From the NCBI RefSeq assembly GCF_002906575.1, contig NZ_CP026309.1:1302001-1366000 (forward strand): a DNA stretch of 64,000 nucleotides. The letters run 5' to 3'. The DNA is from Salinigranum rubrum. Its GTDB lineage: Archaea > Halobacteriota > Halobacteria > Halobacteriales > Haloferacaceae. Below the pieces are notes generated by a model that saw only the letters and a list, made by a program, of their open reading frames with translations, was not told the origin of the DNA and made no database searches. This document shows, one piece after another, positions 1 to 7,239 of this stretch (positions are counted from its first letter, which is position 1; each line of letters begins with the position of its first letter). The translations under genes were made by a program, and so were the position numbers.

Positions 1-501
1 TTCTTCGAACAGCTCTCAGAGACGTACTCGGAGGCGTTCAAGCGCAACCTGGACGCCCAGGCGGCCTTCGCCGACCAGTGGATGGAATCGATGGAGGAAG
101 CCATGTCCGAGGAGCGTCTCGACGACGCCTCCGAGGGTGCCGTCCGCGCCTACGAGGCGTGGATGGACGCCGCGGAGTCCTCCTTCGAGCGCGTCGGCGA
201 CGCCCTCGAGGGCGAGGACGTCGATCCCGAGGAGTTCCGCGACATCTGGTTCAACGCCGCCAACAGGGCGTTCAAAGAGTCGATGTCGACGACGGCGTTC
301 GCCGCCGCGACGGGCCAGAACGTCGAGGACGTCCTCGACCTCCAGGCGCAGATGAACGAGGCCGCCCAGGACACCCTCCACGGGATGGGCTTCGCGACGA
401 CCGGCGACGTCCGCGAGGTCGGCGAGCGCCTCGTCGAGATCGAGCGTCGCCAGCACGCCATCGAGGAGAAGCTCGACAAGCTCCTGGAGCAAGAAGAATG
501 A
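1..501 (+). CDS. phaE: PHA synthase subunit PhaE (5' end outside window)
   Basis: This is the open 5' end of a gene that starts upstream of the window; the frame is open from base 1 and 166 residues are visible. Its product is the accessory subunit that, with PhaC, forms the class III polyhydroxyalkanoate synthase on storage granules. The visible part is an acidic helical protein ending in a coiled-coil-like stretch ([21 protein letters not shown]), typical of haloarchaeal PhaE. The stop overlaps the phaC start (ATGA, 498-501), so the two are translationally coupled. The assignment rests on this arrangement and on similarity I recall. The N-terminus is missing. Confidence 0.85.
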   Translation, partial: FFEQLSETYSEAFKRNLDAQAAFADQWMESMEEAMSEERLDDASEGAVRAYEAWMDAAESSFERVGDALEGEDVDPEEFRDIWFNAANRAFKESMSTTAFAAATGQNVEDVLDLQAQMNEAAQDTLHGMGFATTGDVREVGERLVEIERRQHAIEEKLDKLLEQEE

Positions 502-1928
502 ACCCCTTCACCGCACCGTTCGAGGCACAGCGGAAGATGCTCGAATCGTGGACCGACGCCGTCGAGACGGCCGAGGCCGCGCCCGAGGGCCTCGAGACGA
601 TGGCTTCGGTCGAGGTAGGTGAGACGCCGAGCGAGGTCGTCTACGAGGAGAACAAGCTCAAACTCCTCCGATACGACGCCGAGGCCGCGGGTATCGAGCC
701 CGAGGAGACCCACGACGTCCCCATCCTCATCGTCTACGCGCTCATCAACCGGCCGTACATCCTCGACCTCCAGCCCGACCGTTCCGTCGTGCGACGGCTC
801 TTGGAGGCGGGGTTCGACGTCTACCTCATCGACTGGGGCGAGCCCTCGCTCTTGGACCAGTCGCTGACGCTCGACGACTACGTCAACCGCTACATCGACA
901 ACTGCGTCGACGAAGTCGCCGAGCGTGCGGGCGTCGACGCCATCAACCTCTTAGGCTACTGCATGGGCGGGACGATGAGCGTCATGTACGCGGCGCTGCA
1001 CCCCGAGAAGGTCCGAAACCTCGGTCTGATGGCGGCGGGCCTCTGCTTCGCCGGCACCGGGGGCATCCTCGAAGAGTGGGGCGACGACGAGTACTACTCG
1101 CCGCGCGACGTCACGGGTGCGTTCGGGAACGTCCCCGCGGAGTTCCTCGACGTCGGCTTCGCGCTCATGGACCCGGTCAACAACTACGTCTCGAAGTACA
1201 CCACGCTGTACGACAACCTCGGGAACGAGGACTTCGTGGAGAACTTCGCCCGGATGGAGCGCTGGCTGTCGGACGGCATCGACCTCGCCGGGTCGACGTA
1301 CGTCCAGTTCCTCGAGGACGTCTACCAGGGGAACAAACTGTACGAGAACGAACTCGAACTGGACGGCAAACACGTCGACCTCGGGGAGATCACGATGCCC
1401 GTCCTCCAAATCGTCGGCCAGTACGACCACCTCATCCCGCCGGAGGCGTCCCGGCCGTTCAACGACGCCATCCCGTCCGACGACGCGACCCTGATGGAGG
1501 AGTCGACCGGCCACATCGGACTGTCCGTGTCGAGCAAGTCACACGCGAACCTCTGGCCCAACGTCGCCGAGTGGTACGCCGAGCGCTCCCGACTCGACGA
1601 CTCGGACGAGGCGGTCGACATCGATGTCGACGGACCCGAGGCCGGAGACGACGAGGCCGTCGACGCCGAGAACGGGACCGTCCACGTCGAGGACGACGCC
1701 GGCGAGGAGGACGAAGACGACGAGAGCGGAGCCGAGGCGTTCGACGACACGGACCTCGACCAGGTTCGCGGCGTCGGCCCGGCCTACGCCGACCGACTCC
1801 GCGAGGCGGGCGTCGGCACCGTCTCCGAACTCGCGGCGGCCGACCCCGAGACGCTCGCGGAGCGAATCGACGTCTCGACGTCGCGGGTCGCCGACTGGGT
1901 CGACCACGCGACCGAACTCACGTCCTGA
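498..1928 (+). CDS. phaC: Class III poly(3-hydroxyalkanoate) synthase PhaC
   Basis: The enzyme polymerises hydroxyacyl-CoA into polyhydroxyalkanoate on granules together with PhaE. The 476-residue protein has an alpha/beta-hydrolase core. The nucleophile lies in the lipase-like box GYCMGG (Cys155), followed by Asp310 in GQYDHLIPP and His339 in TGHIGLSV, which form the expected Cys-Asp-His triad. Past about residue 365 there is a very acidic linker and then a helix-hairpin-helix-like domain (about residues 420-475, [20 protein letters not shown]). That tail is absent from bacterial PhaC but, to my knowledge, usual in haloarchaea. The start codon overlaps the phaE stop. A reductase gene follows after about 200 bp and can supply the 3-hydroxyacyl-CoA substrate. 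Confidence 0.95.
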   Translation: MNPFTAPFEAQRKMLESWTDAVETAEAAPEGLETMASVEVGETPSEVVYEENKLKLLRYDAEAAGIEPEETHDVPILIVYALINRPYILDLQPDRSVVRRLLEAGFDVYLIDWGEPSLLDQSLTLDDYVNRYIDNCVDEVAERAGVDAINLLGYCMGGTMSVMYAALHPEKVRNLGLMAAGLCFAGTGGILEEWGDDEYYSPRDVTGAFGNVPAEFLDVGFALMDPVNNYVSKYTTLYDNLGNEDFVENFARMERWLSDGIDLAGSTYVQFLEDVYQGNKLYENELELDGKHVDLGEITMPVLQIVGQYDHLIPPEASRPFNDAIPSDDATLMEESTGHIGLSVSSKSHANLWPNVAEWYAERSRLDDSDEAVDIDVDGPEAGDDEAVDAENGTVHVEDDAGEEDEDDESGAEAFDDTDLDQVRGVGPAYADRLREAGVGTVSELAAADPETLAERIDVSTSRVADWVDHATELTS

Positions 1929-2040
1929 GCCGACTCCCCGGACTGACCACTCCTCGGCCGGCCTGACGCGAACCCGCGCTCCGGACGTCACCGTTTCTCA
2001 CGGATGACACCCCTTCTCGCGCTGGCTTCGAGACCTGAAC

Positions 2041-2049
2041 TATTATACC
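2041..2049 (+). promoter_or_regulatory. TATA element upstream of the phaB-like gene
   Basis: TATTATACC is a clear AT-rich element in GC-rich DNA, about 80 bp before the ATG of the reductase. It suggests the reductase has its own promoter and a leader of roughly 50 nt, independent of phaEC. Confidence 0.5.
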
Positions 2050-2127
2050 TCGGTTCCGAGTGTCATCAACCGTGAGTCAACGTCATCGAGTCGACAGGCA
2101 GTCCGTCTCGTGGCGCTCACTTCGAAC

Positions 2128-2871
2128 ATGAAACTCGAAGACAGAACCTGTGTCATCACGGGTGCATCGAGGGGGATCGGCCGCGGTATCGCGGAGGAGA
2201 TGGCTGGCGAGGGCGCGAACGTCGTCGTCAACTACCGCTCCTCGAAGGAGGAGGCTCGGGACGTCGTCGAGACCATCCGCGAGGCCGGCGGGGACACCAT
2301 CGCGTCGCAGGCCGACGTCACGGACTACGAGGCCGTCGGGGAGATGCGCGACGAGGTCCACGACGCGTTCGGCCCCGTGGACATCCTCATCAACAACGCC
2401 GGCATCACGAAGGACACCACGTTCGCCCGGATGAGCCCCGAAGAGTGGAAGACGGTCATCGACGTCAACCTCAACGGGACGTTCAACGCGTCGAAGGTGT
2501 TCTTCGAGGACATCAAGGAGTCCGACCAGGGGCGACTCATCAACATCTCCTCCATCGTCGGCAAGCAGGGGAACTTCGGGCAGGCCAACTACGCCACGGC
2601 GAAGTCGGGTATCTTCGGCTTCACTCGTACGCTCGCGCTCGAACTCGCTCCCTCGGGGGCGACGGTCAACTCCGTCGCGCCGGGCTTCACCCGGACGGAC
2701 ATGCTCGACGAGGTCCGCGAGGACATCCAAGAGCGCATCCTCGAAGAGATTCCGATGGGCCGGTTCGCCGAGGTCGAGGACATCTCCCACGTCGTCAAGT
2801 TCCTCGCCAGTGAGGAGGCTTCCTACATCACCGGGGAGGTCATCGACGTCAACGGGGCGATGGACCTCTAG
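2128..2871 (+). CDS. phaB: SDR-family 3-ketoacyl/acetoacetyl-CoA reductase (FabG/PhaB-like)
   Basis: A short-chain dehydrogenase that reduces 3-ketoacyl-CoA to (R)-3-hydroxyacyl-CoA with NAD(P)H; next to phaEC its likely job is monomer supply for PHA. It shows the Rossmann motif TGASRGIGRG, the NNAG motif, the catalytic Ser-Tyr-Lys set (ISS, YATAK) and the C-terminal YITGEVIDVNG of FabG-type reductases. I chose the ATG at 2128 (247 residues, the usual family length). An in-frame GTG at 2110 would add six residues. Dependence on acetoacetyl-CoA rather than acyl carrier protein is inferred from context. The gene symbol reflects the PHA context and FabG is the alternative name. Confidence 0.88.
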   Translation: MKLEDRTCVITGASRGIGRGIAEEMAGEGANVVVNYRSSKEEARDVVETIREAGGDTIASQADVTDYEAVGEMRDEVHDAFGPVDILINNAGITKDTTFARMSPEEWKTVIDVNLNGTFNASKVFFEDIKESDQGRLINISSIVGKQGNFGQANYATAKSGIFGFTRTLALELAPSGATVNSVAPGFTRTDMLDEVREDIQERILEEIPMGRFAEVEDISHVVKFLASEEASYITGEVIDVNGAMDL

Positions 2872-2951
2872 TCCCGCTCGGGACCGGCACGGTGTGGCAC
2901 CTGATCGTCCTGTGTGAAGCTTGACCAAGGACATAATACCCAATATTAATC

Positions 2952-2966
2952 ATATACAGTGTATAT
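2952..2966. promoter_or_regulatory. 15-bp palindrome, candidate operator of the wHTH gene
   Basis: ATATACAGTGTATAT is a perfect 7-1-7 inverted repeat in an AT-rich gap. It sits just upstream of a TATA-like CTTAAG (2985-2990), which lies about 30 bp before the start codon at 3020. That position fits a regulator binding upstream of the basal promoter, possibly the encoded wHTH protein itself. No binding data are implied. Confidence 0.5.
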
Positions 2967-3019
2967 TCATCCATACAAGGTAAGCTTAAGTGGAATCGGT
3001 TCAATTCGTTGAGTAGACA

Positions 3020-3259
3020 ATGAGCCAGCAACTCCTCACCCGCGCTGCGAACGAGACGAAGCCCGAAATCCCGACCGAACTCGACTCCACCTCGTCGAAA
3101 CTGGTCTACCTGTACCTCCGCGCGTCCGGTTCGTGCACCATCGACGAACTCCAGGCGTCGCTGGACATGCAGAAGATTTCGCTGTACCCGCTGCTGAAGA
3201 GCCTCTCGAAGAAGGGCCTCGTCGAGGGCGAGGGCGAGACGTACCACCTCGCCTCCTAG
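3020..3259 (+). CDS. Small winged-helix transcriptional regulator (TrmB-like)
   Basis: A 79-residue protein that is little more than a winged helix-turn-helix. Residues about 25-78 show helix-helix-wing spacing (SSKLVYLYLRAS, then TIDELQASLDM, then KISLYPLLKSLSKKGLVEGEG), typical of haloarchaeal TrmB/MarR-like mini-regulators. There is no ligand-binding domain. The start lies about 30 bp after a TATA-like element, so the mRNA is probably leaderless or nearly so. Its place after the PHA genes makes storage-polymer control possible but unproven. Confidence 0.8.
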   Translation: MSQQLLTRAANETKPEIPTELDSTSSKLVYLYLRASGSCTIDELQASLDMQKISLYPLLKSLSKKGLVEGEGETYHLAS

Positions 3260-3344
3260 GTCCGCCGGGGCTACCGTCGCTGTGTCCCGCTTCGGCCGCA
3301 CGACCGCGTGCGATCGCTGCCGGACCGACTGACAGCGGTCCCGT

Positions 3345-4100
3345 TCAGCGTTCGTTCTCGTCCCGGTCGCTTTCGTCCTCGCCTCGGTCGCTTTCGTCCT
3401 CGTGCCGGTCGTCGTCTCCGTCGGTCACTGCCGACTCGTCGCGCACCTCTTCTCTGATCGACTCCAGTTCCGCATCCACGTCTATCGCCACCGACGAGTC
3501 CGGTTCGTCGGTCGGTTCCTCACCGCCCTCCTCACTCGCGGCTGATTCGTCGCTCGCGTCACCTTCCTCGTCGTCGACCGGGATGACGACGCCCCCGCTC
3601 CGACCCGCCGAGCGCTCCGCCCGCGACCGTGAGTCCCGCTCCGCACCCCGAGCCTCGGCGAGGCGGGACTCGATTTCGGCGGAGAGGTCGCGGGCCTCCC
3701 GGAACACGTCCCGGGCAACCGGGTCGGTCGGCTCCTCGGTCCCCGTGAGCGCGCGACGGAGGTCGTCGAGCGCGCGCTCGGTCCCCTCGACCATTCGTCG
3801 GTCGACGCCGTCGAGGTCCCCCCGCGCCCCCTGCAGACCCCGCTCCGGGTCTGCCAGTCGGAGGACGCCGCGGAGCAGTTCGAGCGACTGGACCGTCGTT
3901 TCGAGGATCGAGATGACGGTCGGGATGGTGTACTCCTCGGTGAACCGGACGACGTCGCGCCCGCGGGGCGGGTCGCGGCGGGTCGGCCGACGAGTCGCGT
4001 CGTCGGTGTCGAGCGTCCGTTCGAGTTCGTCGAGCGTCGTTCGGAGGTCCGAAAGGAGGGCAGCGAGGTCCTCACGGTTGCGGTCGGGGTCGCGGCTCAT
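3345..4100 (-). CDS. Haloarchaeal protein of unknown function (DUF7547-like)
   Basis: A 251-residue soluble acidic protein with no enzymatic motif that I recognise. The N-terminal 110 residues are helical (DLAALLSDLRTTLDELERTL, then RFTEEYTIPTVISILETTVQ, then LELLRGVLRLADP), which matches my memory of a Halobacteria-only family (DUF7547). The second half is low-complexity Glu/Asp/Ser ending in DES/DRGEDESDRDENER repeats. I chose the start MSRDPDRN at 4100; the frame stays open upstream, but that extension is Arg-rich and unlike haloarchaeal coding sequence. Confidence 0.7.
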   Translation of the reverse strand: MSRDPDRNREDLAALLSDLRTTLDELERTLDTDDATRRPTRRDPPRGRDVVRFTEEYTIPTVISILETTVQSLELLRGVLRLADPERGLQGARGDLDGVDRRMVEGTERALDDLRRALTGTEEPTDPVARDVFREARDLSAEIESRLAEARGAERDSRSRAERSAGRSGGVVIPVDDEEGDASDESAASEEGGEEPTDEPDSSVAIDVDAELESIREEVRDESAVTDGDDDRHEDESDRGEDESDRDENER

Positions 4101-4279
4101 ACCCTCCGTTGGGGCGGCGCGGGCAAAAACGTCCGCGCTCGTGTCGTGGCGGAGAGAGCGAACGTGTGTCTCGGTGCCTGGAGACGGGTCGGTGTCGCTG
4201 GTGCGCGTGAAAACCGCGGCTCGACAGACGAGGCCCTTCGCTCGGCAGGACACGATGCGTCCACCGAACAACGACGGAG

Positions 4280-5365
4280 CTACCGCCGCGACGCGCGCCG
4301 GTACTGCGGCGGCCACTGCTCCTCGGCGCCGAGTTCGTGCGCCGCGCGGTGTGTGAAGTACGGGTCACGGAGGTGTTCGCGCCCGAGGAGCACGACGTCG
4401 GCCCGCCCGTTGCGAACCAGCGCGTCCGCGTGTTCGGGGGTCGTGATAGCGCCGACGGCTGCGACGGGGACGTCGGCCTCCGTGCGAACCCGCTCGGCGT
4501 ACGGCACCTGATAGCCCGGTCCGGTGTCCGGGAGCTGCTGGTCGGGGTGGACGCCGCCGCTGCTGACGTCGACGAGGTCTGCGAGGTCGGCGAGGTCGCC
4601 GGCGAGCCGGACGGTGTCGTCGACGGTCCACGACTCCCGCTGCGGGAGCCAGTCGGTCGCGGAGACGCGGAGGAAAAGCGGCTGCCCGTCGGGCCACACC
4701 CCCCGGACCGCCTCGACGACTTCCCGAACGAGCCTGGTCCGCCCCGCGAAGTCGCCGCCGTACCCGTCCGTTCGGCGGTTGGTGACCGGCGAGAGGAACT
4801 GGTGGAGGAGGTAGCCGTGAGCCGCGTGAACCTCGGCGACGAGGAAGCCGGCCTCGCGTGCGCGCTCGGCCGCCGCGACGAACTCCTCGACGACGCGTTC
4901 TATCTCCGCCTCGGTGAGGGCGTGGACCGGCGGCGAGTCGGCGTCCTCGTACGGCCACGGGACGTCGCTGGGCGCGAGTACCTCCCAGCCGCCGTCGGCC
5001 GGCGAAATCGGCCCCCGTCCCTCCCAGGGACGGCGCGTGCTCGCCTTCCGGCCCGCGTGTGCGAGCTGGATGCCGGGAACCGCACCCTGGTCGCGGACGA
5101 ACGAGGCGACGCGTTCGAGCGCGTCCGCCTGCTCGTCGGTCCAGATGCCGAGGTCCTCCGGCGAGATGCGTCCCTCGGGCGAGACGGCGGTCGCCTCCGT
5201 CATCACGAGGCCGGCACCGCCCACCGCTCGGCTCCCGAGGTGGACGAGATGCCAGTCGGTCGCGACCCCCTCGACCGCGGAGTACTGACACATCGGGGAG
5301 ACTCCGACTCGGTTCGGCAGCGTCGTCTCGCGCAGCGTGTACGGCGAGAACAGCGACGAACTCAT
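4280..5365 (-). CDS. NADH:flavin oxidoreductase, old yellow enzyme (YqjM-like)
   Basis: An FMN-dependent ene-reductase of the YqjM/thermophilic-like old yellow enzyme class, which reduces activated C=C bonds with NAD(P)H. The 361-residue TIM barrel has Cys26 in SPMCQYS (the YqjM redox-sensing Cys), the substrate-binding His pair within EVHAAHGYLLHQFLSP, the N-R-R-TDGYGG motif and the FMN phosphate region ADVVLLGRE. The physiological substrate is not readable from sequence. It is transcribed away from the small gene at 5459. Confidence 0.92.
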   Translation of the reverse strand: MSSSLFSPYTLRETTLPNRVGVSPMCQYSAVEGVATDWHLVHLGSRAVGGAGLVMTEATAVSPEGRISPEDLGIWTDEQADALERVASFVRDQGAVPGIQLAHAGRKASTRRPWEGRGPISPADGGWEVLAPSDVPWPYEDADSPPVHALTEAEIERVVEEFVAAAERAREAGFLVAEVHAAHGYLLHQFLSPVTNRRTDGYGGDFAGRTRLVREVVEAVRGVWPDGQPLFLRVSATDWLPQRESWTVDDTVRLAGDLADLADLVDVSSGGVHPDQQLPDTGPGYQVPYAERVRTEADVPVAAVGAITTPEHADALVRNGRADVVLLGREHLRDPYFTHRAAHELGAEEQWPPQYRRASRR

Positions 5366-5458
5366 TACAGGGAGTTAGTCCTGGGAACGTTATACGTTGT
5401 GTTCTCCTCGTTTTAGGCGAGCCAAAACCTTATCCGTGGCAGGCACTCACGCGAAGGT

Positions 5459-5638
5459 ATGAGCGAACCTGACGTCGCCCCGGCGTCCGACACCTCCGAA
5501 GCGACCGACCTTGATGCGCCCGCACCGACGGTGTCGGCGTTGCACGCGTCGCCGAATCGGCTCGTTCTCACCGAAGACGGTAACACCGACGGGTGGCTGG
5601 CGAGCGACGCCACTGTCGGACTCGACGAAATACGATAG
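5459..5638 (+). CDS. Small haloarchaeal protein (DUF7331-like), 59 residues
   Basis: A short gene below common ORF length cut-offs. The product starts MSEPDVAPASDTSEATD and ends with the conserved-looking core SPNRLVLTEDGNTDGWLASD, which I recall from a small Halobacteria-only family (DUF7331). A TATA-like CTTATC at 5429-5434 lies 25-30 bp before the ATG, as expected for a leaderless haloarchaeal transcript. Function unknown. It is divergent from the old yellow enzyme gene and convergent with dpsA. Confidence 0.72.
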   Translation: MSEPDVAPASDTSEATDLDAPAPTVSALHASPNRLVLTEDGNTDGWLASDATVGLDEIR

Positions 5639-5732
5639 AATCGAGCGGCGTGTGCTCCCTGCGGCCTTTACCTCGTACGGGTCGCTGTCAGCCACGACCG
5701 GGTCGACCGGTACACAGCGACGGCAGTCCGCC

Positions 5733-6281
5733 TCAGTGGGTCGCTTCCTCGAGCACGAGCGTGTCGTCTTCGAGGTAGTGTTCGATGTGGTGGGCGGCGT
5801 CTTCGACTTCGATGAGGTTCTCGCGGAGCAGGTGAGCCGTCGCCGGGTCGCCGAGGTTCTCCGCGAGTTCGACGTGCTCGCGGAGCGTCTCGATGATGTC
5901 ACCGTACATCTCCATGTCGTTCTCCAGGGACGTTCGGATGTCGTAGACGTCCTGGCCCTCGTGGGAGACGGGAGCGTGTTCCTCGTAGGTCGCCCCGCCG
6001 GAGAGCGGGACGCCGCCGAGCGCCTGTGCCCGCTCTGCGAGTTCGTCGGCGAACTCCTCGGCCTCCTCGGCGGCCTCGCCTAAGAAGAGGTGGAGGTCGC
6101 GGAACTCCGCGCCTTCGACGACCCAGTGGTGCTTCTTCAGCTGGTGGTAGAGGACGTACGTCGCCGCGAGGTCGGTGTTGAGTGCATCGACGAGTTGTTC
6201 CGCGCGGTCGGCGTCGATGCGGAGCGCTTCGCTCCCTTCGACGGTATCTGCATCCTGCTTGACAGTTCGCTGAGTGCTCAT
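5733..6281 (-). CDS. dpsA: DNA-protecting ferritin-like protein DpsA
   Basis: A 182-residue Dps-family protein, the same length as the Halobacterium DpsA as I recall it. Such proteins form a dodecameric shell that oxidises and stores iron and limits hydroxyl-radical damage. The four-helix core has the intersubunit ferroxidase signature: H51-H52-W53 in KKHHWVVEG, then the FRDLHLFLGEAAEEAEEFADELAE region with its conserved His, Asp and Glu. Iron- or peroxide-dependent control is usual in this family. The upstream region carries a good TATA box and an AT palindrome. Confidence 0.95.
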   Translation of the reverse strand: MSTQRTVKQDADTVEGSEALRIDADRAEQLVDALNTDLAATYVLYHQLKKHHWVVEGAEFRDLHLFLGEAAEEAEEFADELAERAQALGGVPLSGGATYEEHAPVSHEGQDVYDIRTSLENDMEMYGDIIETLREHVELAENLGDPATAHLLRENLIEVEDAAHHIEHYLEDDTLVLEEATH

Positions 6282-6310
6282 TGCGTCCTTACGTTAGGAG
6301 GCAGGTCACT

Positions 6311-6340
6311 TTATGCTTGGGTTTTGTAAAAAATATTTTT
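6311..6340 (-). promoter_or_regulatory. dpsA promoter with AT-rich palindrome
   Basis: On the minus strand GCATAAAG (about 6310-6317) lies about 30 bp before the dpsA ATG and fits a TATA box. Immediately upstream is the 12-bp palindrome AAAAATATTTTT (6329-6340), where an iron- or redox-responsive regulator could bind. It is very AT-rich for this genome. Confidence 0.5.
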
Positions 6341-6411
6341 GGCGACGCGAAAAGTTATCCTCAGCTCCGACACACCCTCTGGCGGTGACGACCCGAGCAG
6401 AGACACACACA

Positions 6412-6456
6412 TACGTGTCGAACACGTAATAGGTCCGCTGGTCGTACGAGACCAGC
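6412..6456. other. Two adjacent perfect inverted repeats in a gene-free gap
   Basis: TACGTGT-CGA-ACACGTA (6412-6428) is followed 8 bp later by GCTGGTC-GTACGA-GACCAGC (6437-6456). Both stems are perfect. They lie in the 428-bp gene-free stretch upstream of dpsA (6282-6709). I see nothing else convincing in that stretch; its open frames look non-coding. They could be protein-binding sites or small RNA stem-loops. Confidence 0.35.
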
Positions 6457-6709
6457 AGGCGGCCGCGAACGACGTGGGTTCTGTCATGGTTCCCCCACAG
6501 GGTAGGACCGCGGTCGCCACCCGCTTCGTCCCCGTTCTTCGGTACCGACGCCAGCGACGAACGGAGACTCCCTATTCGGTGCTGTGCTCGATTCGGTGTC
6601 TTCCCGTGGAGGTGCGACGTCGAACGAGACCGCTACGGACGCGTCGCTGAGAGTTCCTTCTATCTCGGGGTCTCTGACTTCAAAACCGAGTGACCCGGCG
6701 GTGTCGCGC

Positions 6710-6844
6710 TTACGCAGTTCCGCCGGACTTCCGCCGCCAGTCGTCGCAGTACGGACACCACGGCTCCTCCTCGCCGGGCGTGCTCACGAGGAGGGTCTCC
6801 TCGCAGCGTGGACAGAGTTCGTCGGTGGGATCGTACTGTGCCAT
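6710..6844 (-). CDS. Mini zinc-ribbon protein, 44 residues
   Basis: This gene is below common ORF cut-offs. The product has two CxxC knuckles, CPRC (residues 11-14) and CPYC (30-33), separated by 15 residues (starts MAQYDPTDELCPRC). Such a spacing binds one zinc in a zinc-ribbon fold. Mini zinc-finger proteins of this size are common in haloarchaea and often of unknown function. It lies 42 bp downstream of another tiny ORF on the same strand, so the two may be co-transcribed. Confidence 0.7.
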   Translation of the reverse strand: MAQYDPTDELCPRCEETLLVSTPGEEEPWCPYCDDWRRKSGGTA

Positions 6845-6886
6845 GTCCGACCCATGCCGATGGGCCTGTAAGTGTTTTCTGACCGC

Positions 6887-6994
6887 TCAGTCGAAACGGT
6901 CGAGGCGGCCCTCCGGAAGACCGTCGAGGAGAGCCAGCAATAACGTCCCCATCTGTAGGCGGAGCAACGCTCGGATATTTTTCAACTCCGACAC
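6887..6994 (-). CDS. Candidate 35-residue microprotein
   Basis: A GTG-started frame encodes a Leu-rich amphipathic peptide (VSELKNIRALLRLQMGTLLL, then ALLDGLPEGRLDRFD). The minus-strand GATAAA at 7025-7030 lies about 31 bp before the GTG, the right spacing for a leaderless archaeal transcript, and the zinc-ribbon gene follows 42 bp later. I recognise no family. Support is composition, promoter spacing and gene order only. Confidence 0.35.
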   Translation of the reverse strand: MSELKNIRALLRLQMGTLLLALLDGLPEGRLDRFD

Positions 6995-7239
6995 TTTCTC
7001 AACCGTGAGACTCCGCTACGGGGGTTTATCTTGGGCGTCTGTAACAGCAGAGTGAGGTGGACAACGCGGCGACGTGACGTGTGGGTTCGCCGAACCCGCA
7101 TCCGCTCCGTGTCGGTCCGCCTCACTCACTCCTCTCCACTGCGGTTTCACCACCGGGTATCGTCGACGGGTGTCTGGACTCCGTTTCACTTGGACCGATA
7201 TGGAAACGCTCTTTTCACAGACGGCCGGAGTTCCGACGT

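Noticed and set aside
6339-6650. A 103-codon frame upstream of dpsA
   Set aside because: Arg/Thr-rich with no acidic bias, and it overlaps the dpsA promoter elements.
7083-7097. GGGTTCG-C-CGAACCC palindrome upstream of the HEAT gene
   Set aside because: A GC-rich 7-1-7 palindrome is expected by chance in a window this size, and it lies too far (about 145 bp) from the start to argue for an operator.
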